Source of the DNA: Planctomycetaceae bacterium
GTDB taxonomy: Bacteria > Planctomycetota > UBA1135 > GCA-002686595
NCBI GenBank assembly: GCA_016125265.1
Contig: WGMC01000024.1
Location: 1 to 64,000 of the forward strand
Length of the DNA: 64,000 nucleotides
Direction: 5' to 3'
The position numbers and the translations under genes are program-made. The notes beneath the pieces were generated by a model, which worked only from the letters and a program-made list of their open reading frames with translations, did not search any database and was not told the origin of the DNA. This document shows, piece by piece, positions 8,160 to 16,161 of the stretch. Position 1 is the first letter of the stretch, and each line of letters starts with the position of its first letter.

Positions 8160-8932
8160 TGGATGCGCACCTCCTTCGCCTCTTCGCCGTAGATGCGCCG
8201 GAACCAAGCCTCGTCGATTTCTTGGGGGCTGCCCTCGTACACGATCTGGCCGGCCTGCAATGCGATCACACGCGTCGTGTACTGGCGCACCAGCGACAGG
8301 AAGTGCAGGTTGCAGAGGATCGTCACACCGAACTCCTGATTGGCCTGCTCGAGGTACCGCATGACCGAGTGGGACGTGGAGGGATCCAAGCTCGCCACGG
8401 GTTCGTCCGCCAGCAACAGGTCCGGGCGTTGCATCAAGGAGCGCGCGATCGCGACGCGCTGCTGCTGTCCGCCGGAGAGCTCCGAAGCGCGCACGTCGCC
8501 CTTGTCACCCAGGCCGACGATTCCGAGCAGCTCCGCGGCCCGGGCCCGTTCCTCGGGCGAAAAACGCCCCGCGATGGAGCGCCAGGTACCGACGGCCCCG
8601 AGGCGCCCCGTCAGCACATTCGTCAGCACGGACTTGCGCTTCACCAAGTTGAAGTGCTGGAACACCATGCCGATGCGCTGGCGCGCGGCGGAGAGGTCCT
8701 TTCCCCCCATCGCGGTCACTTCCGCGCCGCCAAAACGGATGGAACCGCTCGAGGGCTCCACCAGCCGGTTGATGCAGCGGAGCAGCGTGCTCTTGCCGGA
8801 ACCCGAAAGGCCGATCACGCCGAGGAACTCGCCGCGCCGCACGGTGAAACTGACCCCGCGCAGCGCCGCGACGCCGTTGTCGTAGGTCTTCCAGAGGTCC
8901 TTGACCTCCAGGATCGGAGCATCCTCTTGCAT
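8156..8932 (-). CDS. phnC: Phosphonate-type ABC transporter ATP-binding protein PhnC
   Basis: This 258-aa ABC ATPase has the Walker A motif GLSGSGKST (about residue 40), the signature LSGGQQQR and the Walker B/D-loop LLLADEPVASLDP. Its N-terminal LEVKDLWKTYDNG and the central NLVKRKSVLTNVLTGRLG segment are typical of PhnC rather than other importers. The start at 8932 shares one base with the phnD stop (TGATG), and its own stop overlaps phnE by 4 bp. It therefore sits in the middle of a tightly coupled operon and supplies energy for uptake. Confidence 0.93.
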   Translation of the reverse strand: MQEDAPILEVKDLWKTYDNGVAALRGVSFTVRRGEFLGVIGLSGSGKSTLLRCINRLVEPSSGSIRFGGAEVTAMGGKDLSAARQRIGMVFQHFNLVKRKSVLTNVLTGRLGAVGTWRSIAGRFSPEERARAAELLGIVGLGDKGDVRASELSGGQQQRVAIARSLMQRPDLLLADEPVASLDPSTSHSVMRYLEQANQEFGVTILCNLHFLSLVRQYTTRVIALQAGQIVYEGSPQEIDEAWFRRIYGEEAKEVRIQ

Positions 8933-9918
8933 CAGCGTCGTCCCGCCAACTGGGCTTCGATGTCGGCGCCGGAGCGCAGCACCATCTCGCGCATGCCGTC
9001 GTACTCCGAATCGTCCACGGGCGCCAGTCCGGAGAGGTTGTAGAGGCCCTCCAAGGACTCGCGGCCCTCCGGAGTCTTGGCAAAGGCGATGAGGGCGTCG
9101 CGCACCGCTTCCTTGATCGCACCGTTGCGGCCGGGCTCGGGGTCGAGTGTGCCGCGCACCACCCACGGTTCGTTGGGCACGTGCTCCGTGAACGCCAGGA
9201 TGCGCACCTTCTCGAAGACGTCCGGGTACTGCGTCAACACACGCGCGCGCGCGTCGCGGTGTTCGAGCACCGTGCCGTCGGGCGCGAGGCGCGGCGGGCT
9301 GAAATAGGTCGCGCCAGCGTCCACCTGGCCCTGGTGCACCATGGAAACAACGCTGTCGTGGCGCGTGGCGAAGACGGTGTTGCCGAGTTTCACGCCCTCG
9401 CGCTCGAACAGACGCACGGGCAGCATGAATCCCGCCGACGACGAGGGGTCCGTGTACGCAAAGCTCTTGCCGTTCAGATCGCTGAGCGCCTCGATGCCGG
9501 AATCCGCGCGGACGAGAATCTGGCCACAATACGTGCGCTCGTCCACGCCGCGGACCACGGCCAGCAACGCCTCCACGTCGTAGCGCTTGATGTCCTTCGC
9601 CAGGACGAAGCTGAACGTGTTGAGCGCCGCAAGGTCCGCTCGCCCCGTGCCCAGGGCCTCGACCACGGCGACGTAGCTCATCGGGATCCGTGTGCGCACG
9701 TAGAAGCCGCGGTCCTCACCGTAGAGGCGCTGGGACACGAACTTGGCGACAAAAGCCGCCAGCGTGTCCGAGTTGGAGCCCAGGTCCTGGGCCTGCATGG
9801 AGGGCACGAAGTACATGGTGAAGGGGCGCTGCTTCGTGCCGACCGGCCGATCCGCGCACGACACCACGAGGGCGAGCAGCGCCAAGGCCCCGATCCTGCG
9901 CCCGAACCAGGTACCCAT
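8932..9918 (-). CDS. phnD: Phosphonate-type ABC transporter substrate-binding lipoprotein PhnD
   Basis: This 328-aa protein is a PhnD/SsuA-like periplasmic binding protein. A lipobox (VVSC) places the lipid anchor at Cys21. The family features are clear: FVPSMQAQD after the anchor, RIPMSYVAVVEALGTGRADLAALNTFSFVLA, then SFAYTDPSSSAGFMLPVRLF and VDAGATYFSPP. The start at 9918 overlaps the stop of the upstream HAD gene by one base (TGATG). It should capture a phosphonate, phosphite or related anion and hand it to PhnE. Confidence 0.93.
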   Translation of the reverse strand: MGTWFGRRIGALALLALVVSCADRPVGTKQRPFTMYFVPSMQAQDLGSNSDTLAAFVAKFVSQRLYGEDRGFYVRTRIPMSYVAVVEALGTGRADLAALNTFSFVLAKDIKRYDVEALLAVVRGVDERTYCGQILVRADSGIEALSDLNGKSFAYTDPSSSAGFMLPVRLFEREGVKLGNTVFATRHDSVVSMVHQGQVDAGATYFSPPRLAPDGTVLEHRDARARVLTQYPDVFEKVRILAFTEHVPNEPWVVRGTLDPEPGRNGAIKEAVRDALIAFAKTPEGRESLEGLYNLSGLAPVDDSEYDGMREMVLRSGADIEAQLAGRR

Positions 9919-10805
9919 CACCGCGCTGTCGGAGCCAGTGCGTGCACGAGCGGCAAGAGTTCGTCCACACCGCCCAGGATGTGGTCGATGGGCCCGCCGA
10001 TGAGCCCCTCGCGCACCCAGCGCGGTGTGTGCTCGTGGCCGCGCAGCACAAGGGTGCGCGGCGCGAAGCTCTCGCCCTCGGTGCGCACCAGGTGCGGCAG
10101 CGAAAGGTCCAAGCTGAACACGTCGCCGATCACAAGGTCCGCGCGCTCTTCCCGCAGCACCTCCAGGTACCGCGGCCGGTCCACGTGGATGCGCCGGCCG
10201 GCGAGTTCCAAACAGCGGTCCGTGGCCCCCAGCACCTGCTTGCCCGCGGTGCCGCGCACCCGCAGACCGTGCCCCACCACTTCGCCCGCATCGACACCGG
10301 CCGAGCGGAACCAGTTGATGATCTTGTCCGCAGGGGAGTTCGAAACCACCACGACCTCGGCGCCCGCGTCGACGAGGGCCGCCAGGTGCCGCGCCGCGCC
10401 GGGCACCAGCGCCGGCGGGTGTTGGTCGCGGTAACTGCCCGTGGCGGTCAAGAAGCAGCGGTCCGCGAACGCGGTGAGATTCGCGAAGCCCCCGGCCAGG
10501 ATCGCCTCGCGGTAGCGCGCCGCGGCGGGCTCGCTCGCCTCGCTCAAGTACGAAGCGATGGCATTTGCCACGCAGAACGGATCCTCGTCGACGTAGGCCG
10601 TGATCCGGCCGTCCGGCGCCCAGCCGTAGCGCTCCGGGCGGGCCTGCACGCGGGCCTCGTAGCCGCGGAAGTCCAAGAGAGCGCGGTTCGCGGGCACCTC
10701 GGCGAGGCGCGCGGCCTCGGCGGCGAGGAACAGCTTCACACACTCGGCCTCGATGGCCTGGTCGGTCCAAACGCCGTCGAAGTCGGAGAGGATCTTGAAG
10801 GCCAT
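9918..10805 (-). CDS. HAD-superfamily hydrolase in phosphonate transport operon
   Basis: This 295-aa protein is a HAD hydrolase. Motif I is DFDGVWTD (Asp8/Asp10), motif II is in VVVVSNSP near residue 150 and motif IV is DLVIGDVFSLD. The roughly 130 residues between motifs I and II would form a cap. Motif I does not match phosphonoacetaldehyde hydrolase PhnX, so a C-P lyase activity cannot be assumed; phosphatase activity is more likely. The gene is first in the operon and its stop overlaps phnD, so it probably processes what the transporter brings in. The ATG at 10805 was chosen because the further upstream extension has no motif. Confidence 0.75.
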   Translation of the reverse strand: MAFKILSDFDGVWTDQAIEAECVKLFLAAEAARLAEVPANRALLDFRGYEARVQARPERYGWAPDGRITAYVDEDPFCVANAIASYLSEASEPAAARYREAILAGGFANLTAFADRCFLTATGSYRDQHPPALVPGAARHLAALVDAGAEVVVVSNSPADKIINWFRSAGVDAGEVVGHGLRVRGTAGKQVLGATDRCLELAGRRIHVDRPRYLEVLREERADLVIGDVFSLDLSLPHLVRTEGESFAPRTLVLRGHEHTPRWVREGLIGGPIDHILGGVDELLPLVHALAPTAR

Positions 10806-10924
10806 GGGGAACGCCGCCGCCAGGGACGGGGCCGAGATGGTAGCGACCGCTGGGGCACCCGGCGAGTGCGTTACTCTTCTGGGGGCCCCCTTGCGGGCTG
10901 CCCCCCTCGGACCCACAAAACCCC

Positions 10925-12250
10925 GTGCACGACCCCCAGCCCCGCTTCGACCGCCCGTCCGGCACCGGCCTGCTCCTGCGGCCCGAGATGGAGCTTTGCC
11001 AGAGCGCGCTGCCGCTCGATTGGTACCAGCCGGAGTTCCAGCCCTACGCCGAGGAGTTCCTCCGCCTGCCCGACCGGCGGCCCGCCACGGTGCTCGCGTG
11101 GATGGAGCCCTACGTCCGGCCCGCGCTCGACCACTTCGGCGACGAGCTGCTGCTGCTCGCCCACTTCTACATGGGCGGCGAGATCGTCAAGGTGGTCGAA
11201 CACTTCGGCGGCGTGATCGCGGACAGCTACGCCCTGGCGGTGGCCGCGCACAAACGGCCCGAGAAGAAGGTCATCGTCGAGTCCGCTGTGCACTTCATGG
11301 CGGAATCGATCGCGATCCTCGCCCATGGGGACCAAAGTGTGTGGATCACCAATCCCAAGGCCGGCTGCACCATGGAGATGCTGGCCAAGGACTGGATGGT
11401 GCTGCCCGTCGCGGACCAGTTGCAGGAGCGCTACGGCGACGAGCTCTTGGTCGTCAGCTACATGAACACGTCGGGGCGCTTGAAGGCCCTGTCCGGACGT
11501 ACCGGCGGCGCGAGTTGCACCAGTTCGAACGCGCACCTCGTCGTCGACTGGGCGCGTCGCCAGAACAAACGCATCCTGTTCGTGCCGGACCAACACCTCG
11601 GCCGCAACACGGCGGCGAAATTGGGCATGGACCTCGGGAAACTCGTCACGCTGCCCGACCCGAGTCGCGGCGCCATCGACCTCGCGCCCCAATGGGCGGA
11701 GTTGGACCGCGCCGAAATGATCTTGTGGGGCTCGGCGTGCGGCGTGCACACCATCTTCACACCCGAGATGGTGCGTTGGTGGCAGGAGCGCGGCTACCGC
11801 GTCCTGATCCACCCGGAAAGCCCGATCGAAGCCGTGCGCGCGGCGGATGGCGAGGGCAGCACCAACTACCTCTGGGACGCGGTCCAAACCGCGCCCCGGG
11901 GCAGCAAACTGGCGATCGGCACCGAGGGCCACTTCGTCAACAACGCGCGCGAACTGGGCCGCCAGCGCGGTGTGGAGGTGGTGCACCTCGCGCAGATCCC
12001 CGAACCTGGTTTTGGTTCCGGCGGCTGCGGCTGCGCGACCATGAGCCGCAACGATCCGCCGCACCTCGTCGGTATGCTCGACCTCCTGCGCAAGGGCACG
12101 GCGCCGTCGATCAACCGCGTGCTCGCCGGGGACATGGTGGACGAGCGCACCATGCGCCGCGACCGTCTGCACGAGGAAGAGCGAAAGCGTCTCGTCGCCG
12201 AGGCGCGGCTCAGCCTGGAGCGCATGATTGCGATCGTCGAGGGCCAATAG
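10925..12250 (+). CDS. nadA: Quinolinate synthase
   Basis: This 441-aa protein makes quinolinate from iminoaspartate and dihydroxyacetone phosphate in de novo NAD synthesis. It contains the NadA repeats: LLAHFYMGGEIVKV, VHFMAESIAIL, VVSYMNTSGRLKA, LFVPDQHLGRN and a GTEGHFV segment. Candidate [4Fe-4S] ligands are Cys148 (AGCTM), Cys272 (SACGVH) and one of Cys368/Cys370 (GCGCAT). The GTG at 10925 gives the longest form; an ATG at 10988 is an alternative. The gene is divergent from the phosphonate operon with a gap of about 120 bp. No nadB or nadC lies nearby. Confidence 0.93.
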   Translation: MHDPQPRFDRPSGTGLLLRPEMELCQSALPLDWYQPEFQPYAEEFLRLPDRRPATVLAWMEPYVRPALDHFGDELLLLAHFYMGGEIVKVVEHFGGVIADSYALAVAAHKRPEKKVIVESAVHFMAESIAILAHGDQSVWITNPKAGCTMEMLAKDWMVLPVADQLQERYGDELLVVSYMNTSGRLKALSGRTGGASCTSSNAHLVVDWARRQNKRILFVPDQHLGRNTAAKLGMDLGKLVTLPDPSRGAIDLAPQWAELDRAEMILWGSACGVHTIFTPEMVRWWQERGYRVLIHPESPIEAVRAADGEGSTNYLWDAVQTAPRGSKLAIGTEGHFVNNARELGRQRGVEVVHLAQIPEPGFGSGGCGCATMSRNDPPHLVGMLDLLRKGTAPSINRVLAGDMVDERTMRRDRLHEEERKRLVAEARLSLERMIAIVEGQ

Positions 12251-12274
12251 CCCACCTGCGTGCCCCCTGTTAGG

Positions 12275-13111
12275 ATGGCGGCGCCCATGACCGCCCTCGC
12301 GCCCGACCCCCAGCGGCCCACAGGCCCCGATCACCGGATCACGCCCCCCAGCGCGGCCGAGTTGGCGGGACTCCTGGAGCTGAAGCACCTGCGCAGCCAC
12401 CACTTGGGTTGGAGCCCCAGGCTGCGCGCGCGATTTGGCTACCACACTCCGGACGAGGTTTACGAAGCGCTGGTGCGCCGCATGGTGGCCCCCGGCAGCG
12501 CCTGGTTGGACGTGGGTTGCGGCCGCCACCTCTTCCCCTCGAACACCCCGCTCGCGGCGGAGTTGACGCGTGTGGCGGGTCGACTCGTCGGTGTCGATCC
12601 CGATGCCAACGTGCAGGAGAACCCCTTCGTGCACGAGGCCGTACGCGGGTTCGTGGCGGACCTGCCCACGGAACAAGCGTTCCAGCTCGTCACCCTGCGC
12701 ATGGTGGCGGAACACGTGGAGCGCCCCGACGAGCTCGTCGCAGACCTAGCCGCCCGCACGGCCCCCGGCGGCTTCGTGTTGATCTACACGGTGAACCGCT
12801 GGTCACCGGTGCCCCTGATCACGTCGCTCGTGCCGTTCTCGTTGCACCAACCGATCAAACGGGTGCTGTGGCGCACGGAGAAGAAGGATACATTCCCCAC
12901 CGCGTTCCGCATGAACACACGCGCGGCCCTGCGCCGCATCTTCGAACGCGGCGGCTTCGACGAACGCGGCTTTTGGTACCTCGACGATTGCCGCGCGTTC
13001 GCGCGCTTTCGGCCGACGGCGTTCCTCGAGCTCAGCCTGTGGCGCGCGCTCAAGAGCGTGGGCCTCTCCTACCCGGAGACTTGCCTCCTGGGTGTCTACC
13101 AGCGCCGTTAG
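12275..13111 (+). CDS. Class I SAM-dependent methyltransferase
   Basis: This protein of about 278 residues has a class I methyltransferase fold. Motif I is WLDVGCGRHLFP, motif II is LVGVDPDANV, followed by VTLRMVAEHVERPDELV and TAPGGFVLIYT, in the right order and spacing. The substrate is unknown. The central VNRWSPVPLITSLVPF and the later hydrophobic stretch resemble methyltransferases acting on lipids or envelope glycans. Starts at 12275 and 12287 are both possible. The gene follows nadA by about 25 bp, so it may be read from the same transcript. Its stop overlaps the end of the convergent RmlC-like gene. Confidence 0.75.
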   Translation: MAAPMTALAPDPQRPTGPDHRITPPSAAELAGLLELKHLRSHHLGWSPRLRARFGYHTPDEVYEALVRRMVAPGSAWLDVGCGRHLFPSNTPLAAELTRVAGRLVGVDPDANVQENPFVHEAVRGFVADLPTEQAFQLVTLRMVAEHVERPDELVADLAARTAPGGFVLIYTVNRWSPVPLITSLVPFSLHQPIKRVLWRTEKKDTFPTAFRMNTRAALRRIFERGGFDERGFWYLDDCRAFARFRPTAFLELSLWRALKSVGLSYPETCLLGVYQRR

Positions 13112-13647
13112 CCGCGCTCGACGTCCCAGACCTTGTCGCCGAAGTGGTCCCAGGGCAAGCGGCCCTCGTCGCACTGGCTGTCCGTCGAGAACTGCACGTC
13201 CACGAAGTAGACGATCACCGACGGCGACGCGGGGCGCAGGTTCTTGGCGCCGTGGGCCACACCGGGGGGGATGCGCACGAGCAGCGAGCGGGTGTCTCCA
13301 AGCACGAAACGCTGCACCAGGCCCTCCGTCGGCGAACCGGCGCGCACGTCCGCGACGACGAGCAGCAACTTGTCGCTCGGCGGCACGAACCAGATGTCAG
13401 TCTGGCGCTTGTGCAGGTGGAAGGCCTTGATGGCGAGCGGTTCCATCACCGAGTAGTTGATCTGGCGCGCGGTGAACCCCTCGAACCCGGCCAGTTGTCC
13501 GCCATCGAGGCGGCCGAGTTCGGTCATGGCTCCGCCGTCGTCGTTGAAGCGCTTCAGTTCGCGGATCTCGAGCCCGTGGATGCGGGGCTTCGGACCGTAG
13601 TCCTGGACGGCGTAGCGGGCGGCTGCGTCGGGGGAAAACTGGGTCAT
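13108..13647 (-). CDS. RmlC-like dTDP-sugar epimerase/cupin
   Basis: This 179-aa protein looks like a member of the dTDP-4-dehydrorhamnose 3,5-epimerase (RmlC) family. The C-terminal GRLPWDHFGDKVWDVERG corresponds to the family ending, and FVPPSDKLLLVVADVRAG, VRIPPGVAHG and VIVYFVDVQF form the cupin barrel. The usual RGLHxQ catalytic segment is replaced by IKAFHLHKRQTD, so the reaction may differ (another epimerase or a sugar-binding cupin). The ATG at 13647 overlaps the upstream gene's stop (ATGA), so it is the last gene of a three-gene unit. Confidence 0.7.
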   Translation of the reverse strand: MTQFSPDAAARYAVQDYGPKPRIHGLEIRELKRFNDDGGAMTELGRLDGGQLAGFEGFTARQINYSVMEPLAIKAFHLHKRQTDIWFVPPSDKLLLVVADVRAGSPTEGLVQRFVLGDTRSLLVRIPPGVAHGAKNLRPASPSVIVYFVDVQFSTDSQCDEGRLPWDHFGDKVWDVERG

Positions 13648-14522
13648 GATCGGGAGGGGGGCGGGCGCTTCTGGCTGCGTCGGGGGGGGCCCTTCGGGGG
13701 CGCTTCGTGCGAAAGCATCCCCCGACTTGGGGTCCCGTGCAAATTGGGGGCGAGGGAGATGTGGCGCACCACGTCCCCCACGATGGGCGAGAGGCGCCCC
13801 GTGTCGGGGATGCGCGCGAGGAGGCCCCGGGCGGCGAGGGCGCGCTCCCAAAGGGGCAGCTCTTCGTCGCTGGTCGTCAGCCAGCCCCGTTCGGACAGGG
13901 GTCCGAGGGCCGCGGCCAAGAGGGCCTCCGCGACCTTGGTTTCACGGGACAGGGCGCGGCCCTTGGGGTGACCGCGCTCGTACAGCGTGTCCGAGAGCGC
14001 GGGGAACGCCTCGGGGTCCGTCAACACACTGGCGAACCACAGGTGGTCGACGGGGTCGAGGCGCTTTCGGCCGAGGGGCGCCGTATCGACGCGCACGAGT
14101 CGCAGGCCCTCGCGTTTGCCGGCCGCGGCGAAGGCGCGCTCCAGCTCGTCGGCCTCAGGACCGGGCAGTGTGACGAGACGCACGGAGCGACGCAGCAGCA
14201 CACATTCCGCCACCATCGGAACGAGCTCGGCCACGCCGCCGCCGACGTACAAACTCGCGCCGCCCTGTTTGAGGCGTTCGACCAAATCCGCGCCAAAACG
14301 CAGGCCCGCGTCGATCTGGGCCTCGCGCGCCTCGGGGCCGAAGAAGCCGACCAACTGGTCCGCCGGGATCGCCGGGTCCACCTCGCAGTAGACCCGTTCC
14401 AGAAGCGGCCAGTCGAGCTCCGCTTCGAGCGCTTCGAGGGCCCCCGCAAAACGGCGGCCGCGCTGCTCGGCGAGCTCCTCGCGGCTGAGCGCCGGCGGGT
14501 CCTTCGGGGCGCTGTCCGTCAC
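13644..14522 (-). CDS. Protein of unknown function coupled to a sulfatase-like gene
   Basis: I do not recognise this 292-aa protein. It has no signal peptide or membrane segment and is mostly helical and acidic, so it is probably cytoplasmic. A Gly-rich SLYVGGGVAELVPMVAE segment around residues 93-108, followed by VRLVTLPGPEADE, resembles a nucleotide- or SAM-binding Rossmann strand-turn. HLWFASVLTDPEAFPALSDTLYE is a distinctive later segment. The GTG start at 14522 overlaps the stop of the sulfatase-like gene (GTGA), and its stop overlaps the RmlC-like start (ATGA). Conserved linkage to these two suggests a role in sugar or envelope modification, which is inference only. Confidence 0.65.
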   Translation of the reverse strand: MTDSAPKDPPALSREELAEQRGRRFAGALEALEAELDWPLLERVYCEVDPAIPADQLVGFFGPEAREAQIDAGLRFGADLVERLKQGGASLYVGGGVAELVPMVAECVLLRRSVRLVTLPGPEADELERAFAAAGKREGLRLVRVDTAPLGRKRLDPVDHLWFASVLTDPEAFPALSDTLYERGHPKGRALSRETKVAEALLAAALGPLSERGWLTTSDEELPLWERALAARGLLARIPDTGRLSPIVGDVVRHISLAPNLHGTPSRGMLSHEAPPKGPPRRSQKRPPPSRS

Positions 14523-16066
14523 CTGGGCCCGCCCTCGGAATCCTTGCTGGCCTTCGGCTCTGCGGGGGCCGATTCCACGAACTCGGGATCGTTGGGGCCA
14601 TACCCAAGTCCGGCGAGTGTCGCCTTCTGGCCACCGCTCAACTGCACCTCGAGCGTCCCGGCCGCGGGCAGGTTGGCCCGCAGTTGCACGAGATTCTCCA
14701 TGCGCCGACGCACTTCGTCGCTGGGCGCGGCGCCGCCCGCGAGGAGATCGTTCTGCTCCCTCGGATCCGCGGCCAGATCGAAGGCGTACCAGCGGTCCAG
14801 TTCGAGGTCGTGCACGACCTTCAGCGAGCCGTCGATCAGCACCTGGCGGTACTCGAACCACACGTCCTCGCCGGGCTTCGCGTTGCGCCGCGTCTCCTTG
14901 GCGCTGCGTGTCTGCGTGCCGCCGAACAGCGTTCGAGGGCGCGGCGACGAGCCTTCGAGGAGCTCGACCAAGCTCTGCCCTTGGAATGCGACGCGACCCC
15001 GCATCGGCACGTCGCAAAGTTCGAGCAGGGTGGGCAGCACATCGACGCCGCGCACCAAGTCGGCGACGCGGCGCCCCGCGTGTTCGCCTTTCGGAAGTCG
15101 CACGATCAGCGGGACGTGCATCACCTCTTCGGTCAGGAATGGATCGTGCGTGAACCACACGGGATCCCTTTCCATCAACGCTTCGCCGTGATCGCTCGTC
15201 AGCACCACCACGGTGTTGTCCAGCATCCCGCGGCTTCGCAAGCCGTCGATCAGAGCGCCCACACCCTGGTCCGCGTACCGCACGCTGGCGTCGTAGCGAT
15301 CGGCGATGTACGCCCACTCCTCGGCGGAGAGCACACGCGCCTTGCCACCGACGTCGATGGGCGCGGCGCGCTCGTCGGGGCGCAGGTTGTAGAACGCCTC
15401 CGTGCGGCCGATGCGGCGGTCGGATTGGGGGCCAAAACCCTGTTCGGCGTACGCGAGCACCAAATCGTCGCCCGTGCGTTGCGTGTGCGGCCGCACGTAG
15501 TCCGCGCGCCAGTCGCGGAACCCGTAGGGACGGTGCGCATCCCAAAGGTGCACCCACGCCGCGAAGGGCTGCTTGGAGCCGCCATCGGTCCACGCGAAAA
15601 AGGCATCGACGGTGGTCTGCCAGGGCTCGAAGAAACGAGCTTGCACCTCGTCGAAGCCGCGGGTGATCTCCGTCGGCACCAGGCCGGGGTGGTTGTGCAG
15701 CGCCGCGGTGCGGTAACCGGCCGCGCCGAACAGGCCCTGCAGCGTCGGCGCCTCGGGAGTCAAGCGCCGGTCCCAGTACAACACCCCGTGGCTCTGGGGG
15801 TGCAGGGACGTCAGCAAGCTGGCGTGCGAGGGCGCCGTGAAGGGAGCGTGGCTGTAGGCGCGTTCGAACAGCACACCCTGGCTCGCCAGGCTGTCCATGT
15901 GCGGCGTGGTGTCGCGCTCGTACCCGAGGGCTCCGAGGCGATCGGCCCGCAGGGTGTCGACGGTGATGAGCAACACGTGAGGACGGTCGTCCCCACCTTG
16001 GCAGCCGACGACAACGGCCCCGAGGAGGGCCGCCGCGACGGGGTGGGTGATGCAATTCCGAGCCAT
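14519..16066 (-). CDS. Sulfatase-superfamily lipoprotein with Thr at the nucleophile position
   Basis: This 515-aa protein has the alkaline-phosphatase/sulfatase fold. It starts with a lipoprotein signal ending VVVGC (Cys22), then VLLITVDTLRADRLG with metal-ligand Asp37, and later VVVLTSDHGE and the C-terminal DPREQNDL segment. At the formylglycine site the sequence is FTAPSHASL: Thr77 stands where classical sulfatases have Cys or Ser, and His replaces Arg. Phosphodiesterase/phosphotransferase relatives use Thr, so sulfate ester hydrolysis by formylglycine is unlikely. It should act in the periplasm, anchored to a membrane. It is the first gene of a coupled three-gene unit. Confidence 0.85.
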   Translation of the reverse strand: MARNCITHPVAAALLGAVVVGCQGGDDRPHVLLITVDTLRADRLGALGYERDTTPHMDSLASQGVLFERAYSHAPFTAPSHASLLTSLHPQSHGVLYWDRRLTPEAPTLQGLFGAAGYRTAALHNHPGLVPTEITRGFDEVQARFFEPWQTTVDAFFAWTDGGSKQPFAAWVHLWDAHRPYGFRDWRADYVRPHTQRTGDDLVLAYAEQGFGPQSDRRIGRTEAFYNLRPDERAAPIDVGGKARVLSAEEWAYIADRYDASVRYADQGVGALIDGLRSRGMLDNTVVVLTSDHGEALMERDPVWFTHDPFLTEEVMHVPLIVRLPKGEHAGRRVADLVRGVDVLPTLLELCDVPMRGRVAFQGQSLVELLEGSSPRPRTLFGGTQTRSAKETRRNAKPGEDVWFEYRQVLIDGSLKVVHDLELDRWYAFDLAADPREQNDLLAGGAAPSDEVRRRMENLVQLRANLPAAGTLEVQLSGGQKATLAGLGYGPNDPEFVESAPAEPKASKDSEGGPR

Positions 16067-16100
16067 GGGCACGGGAAGTCTACCCGGGCGGCCCGTTCGG

Positions 16101-16156
16101 CTGCTCGCGGGCCGCTGCTCGCGGGCCGCTGCTCGCGGGCCGCTGCTCGCGGGACC
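16101..16156. repeat. 14-bp tandem repeat, four units
   Basis: Four head-to-tail copies of ctgctcgcgggccg (16101-16156) lie between the 3' end of the membrane glycosyltransferase gene and the sulfatase-like start. The first three are identical and the fourth has two changes. Confidence 0.9.
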
Positions 16157-16161
16157 GGGTA

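Noticed and set aside
7053..10805. HAD hydrolase as phosphonoacetaldehyde hydrolase (phnX)
   Set aside because: The motif I sequence is DFDGVWTD rather than the PhnX-type motif, and there is no 2-aminoethylphosphonate transaminase gene nearby.
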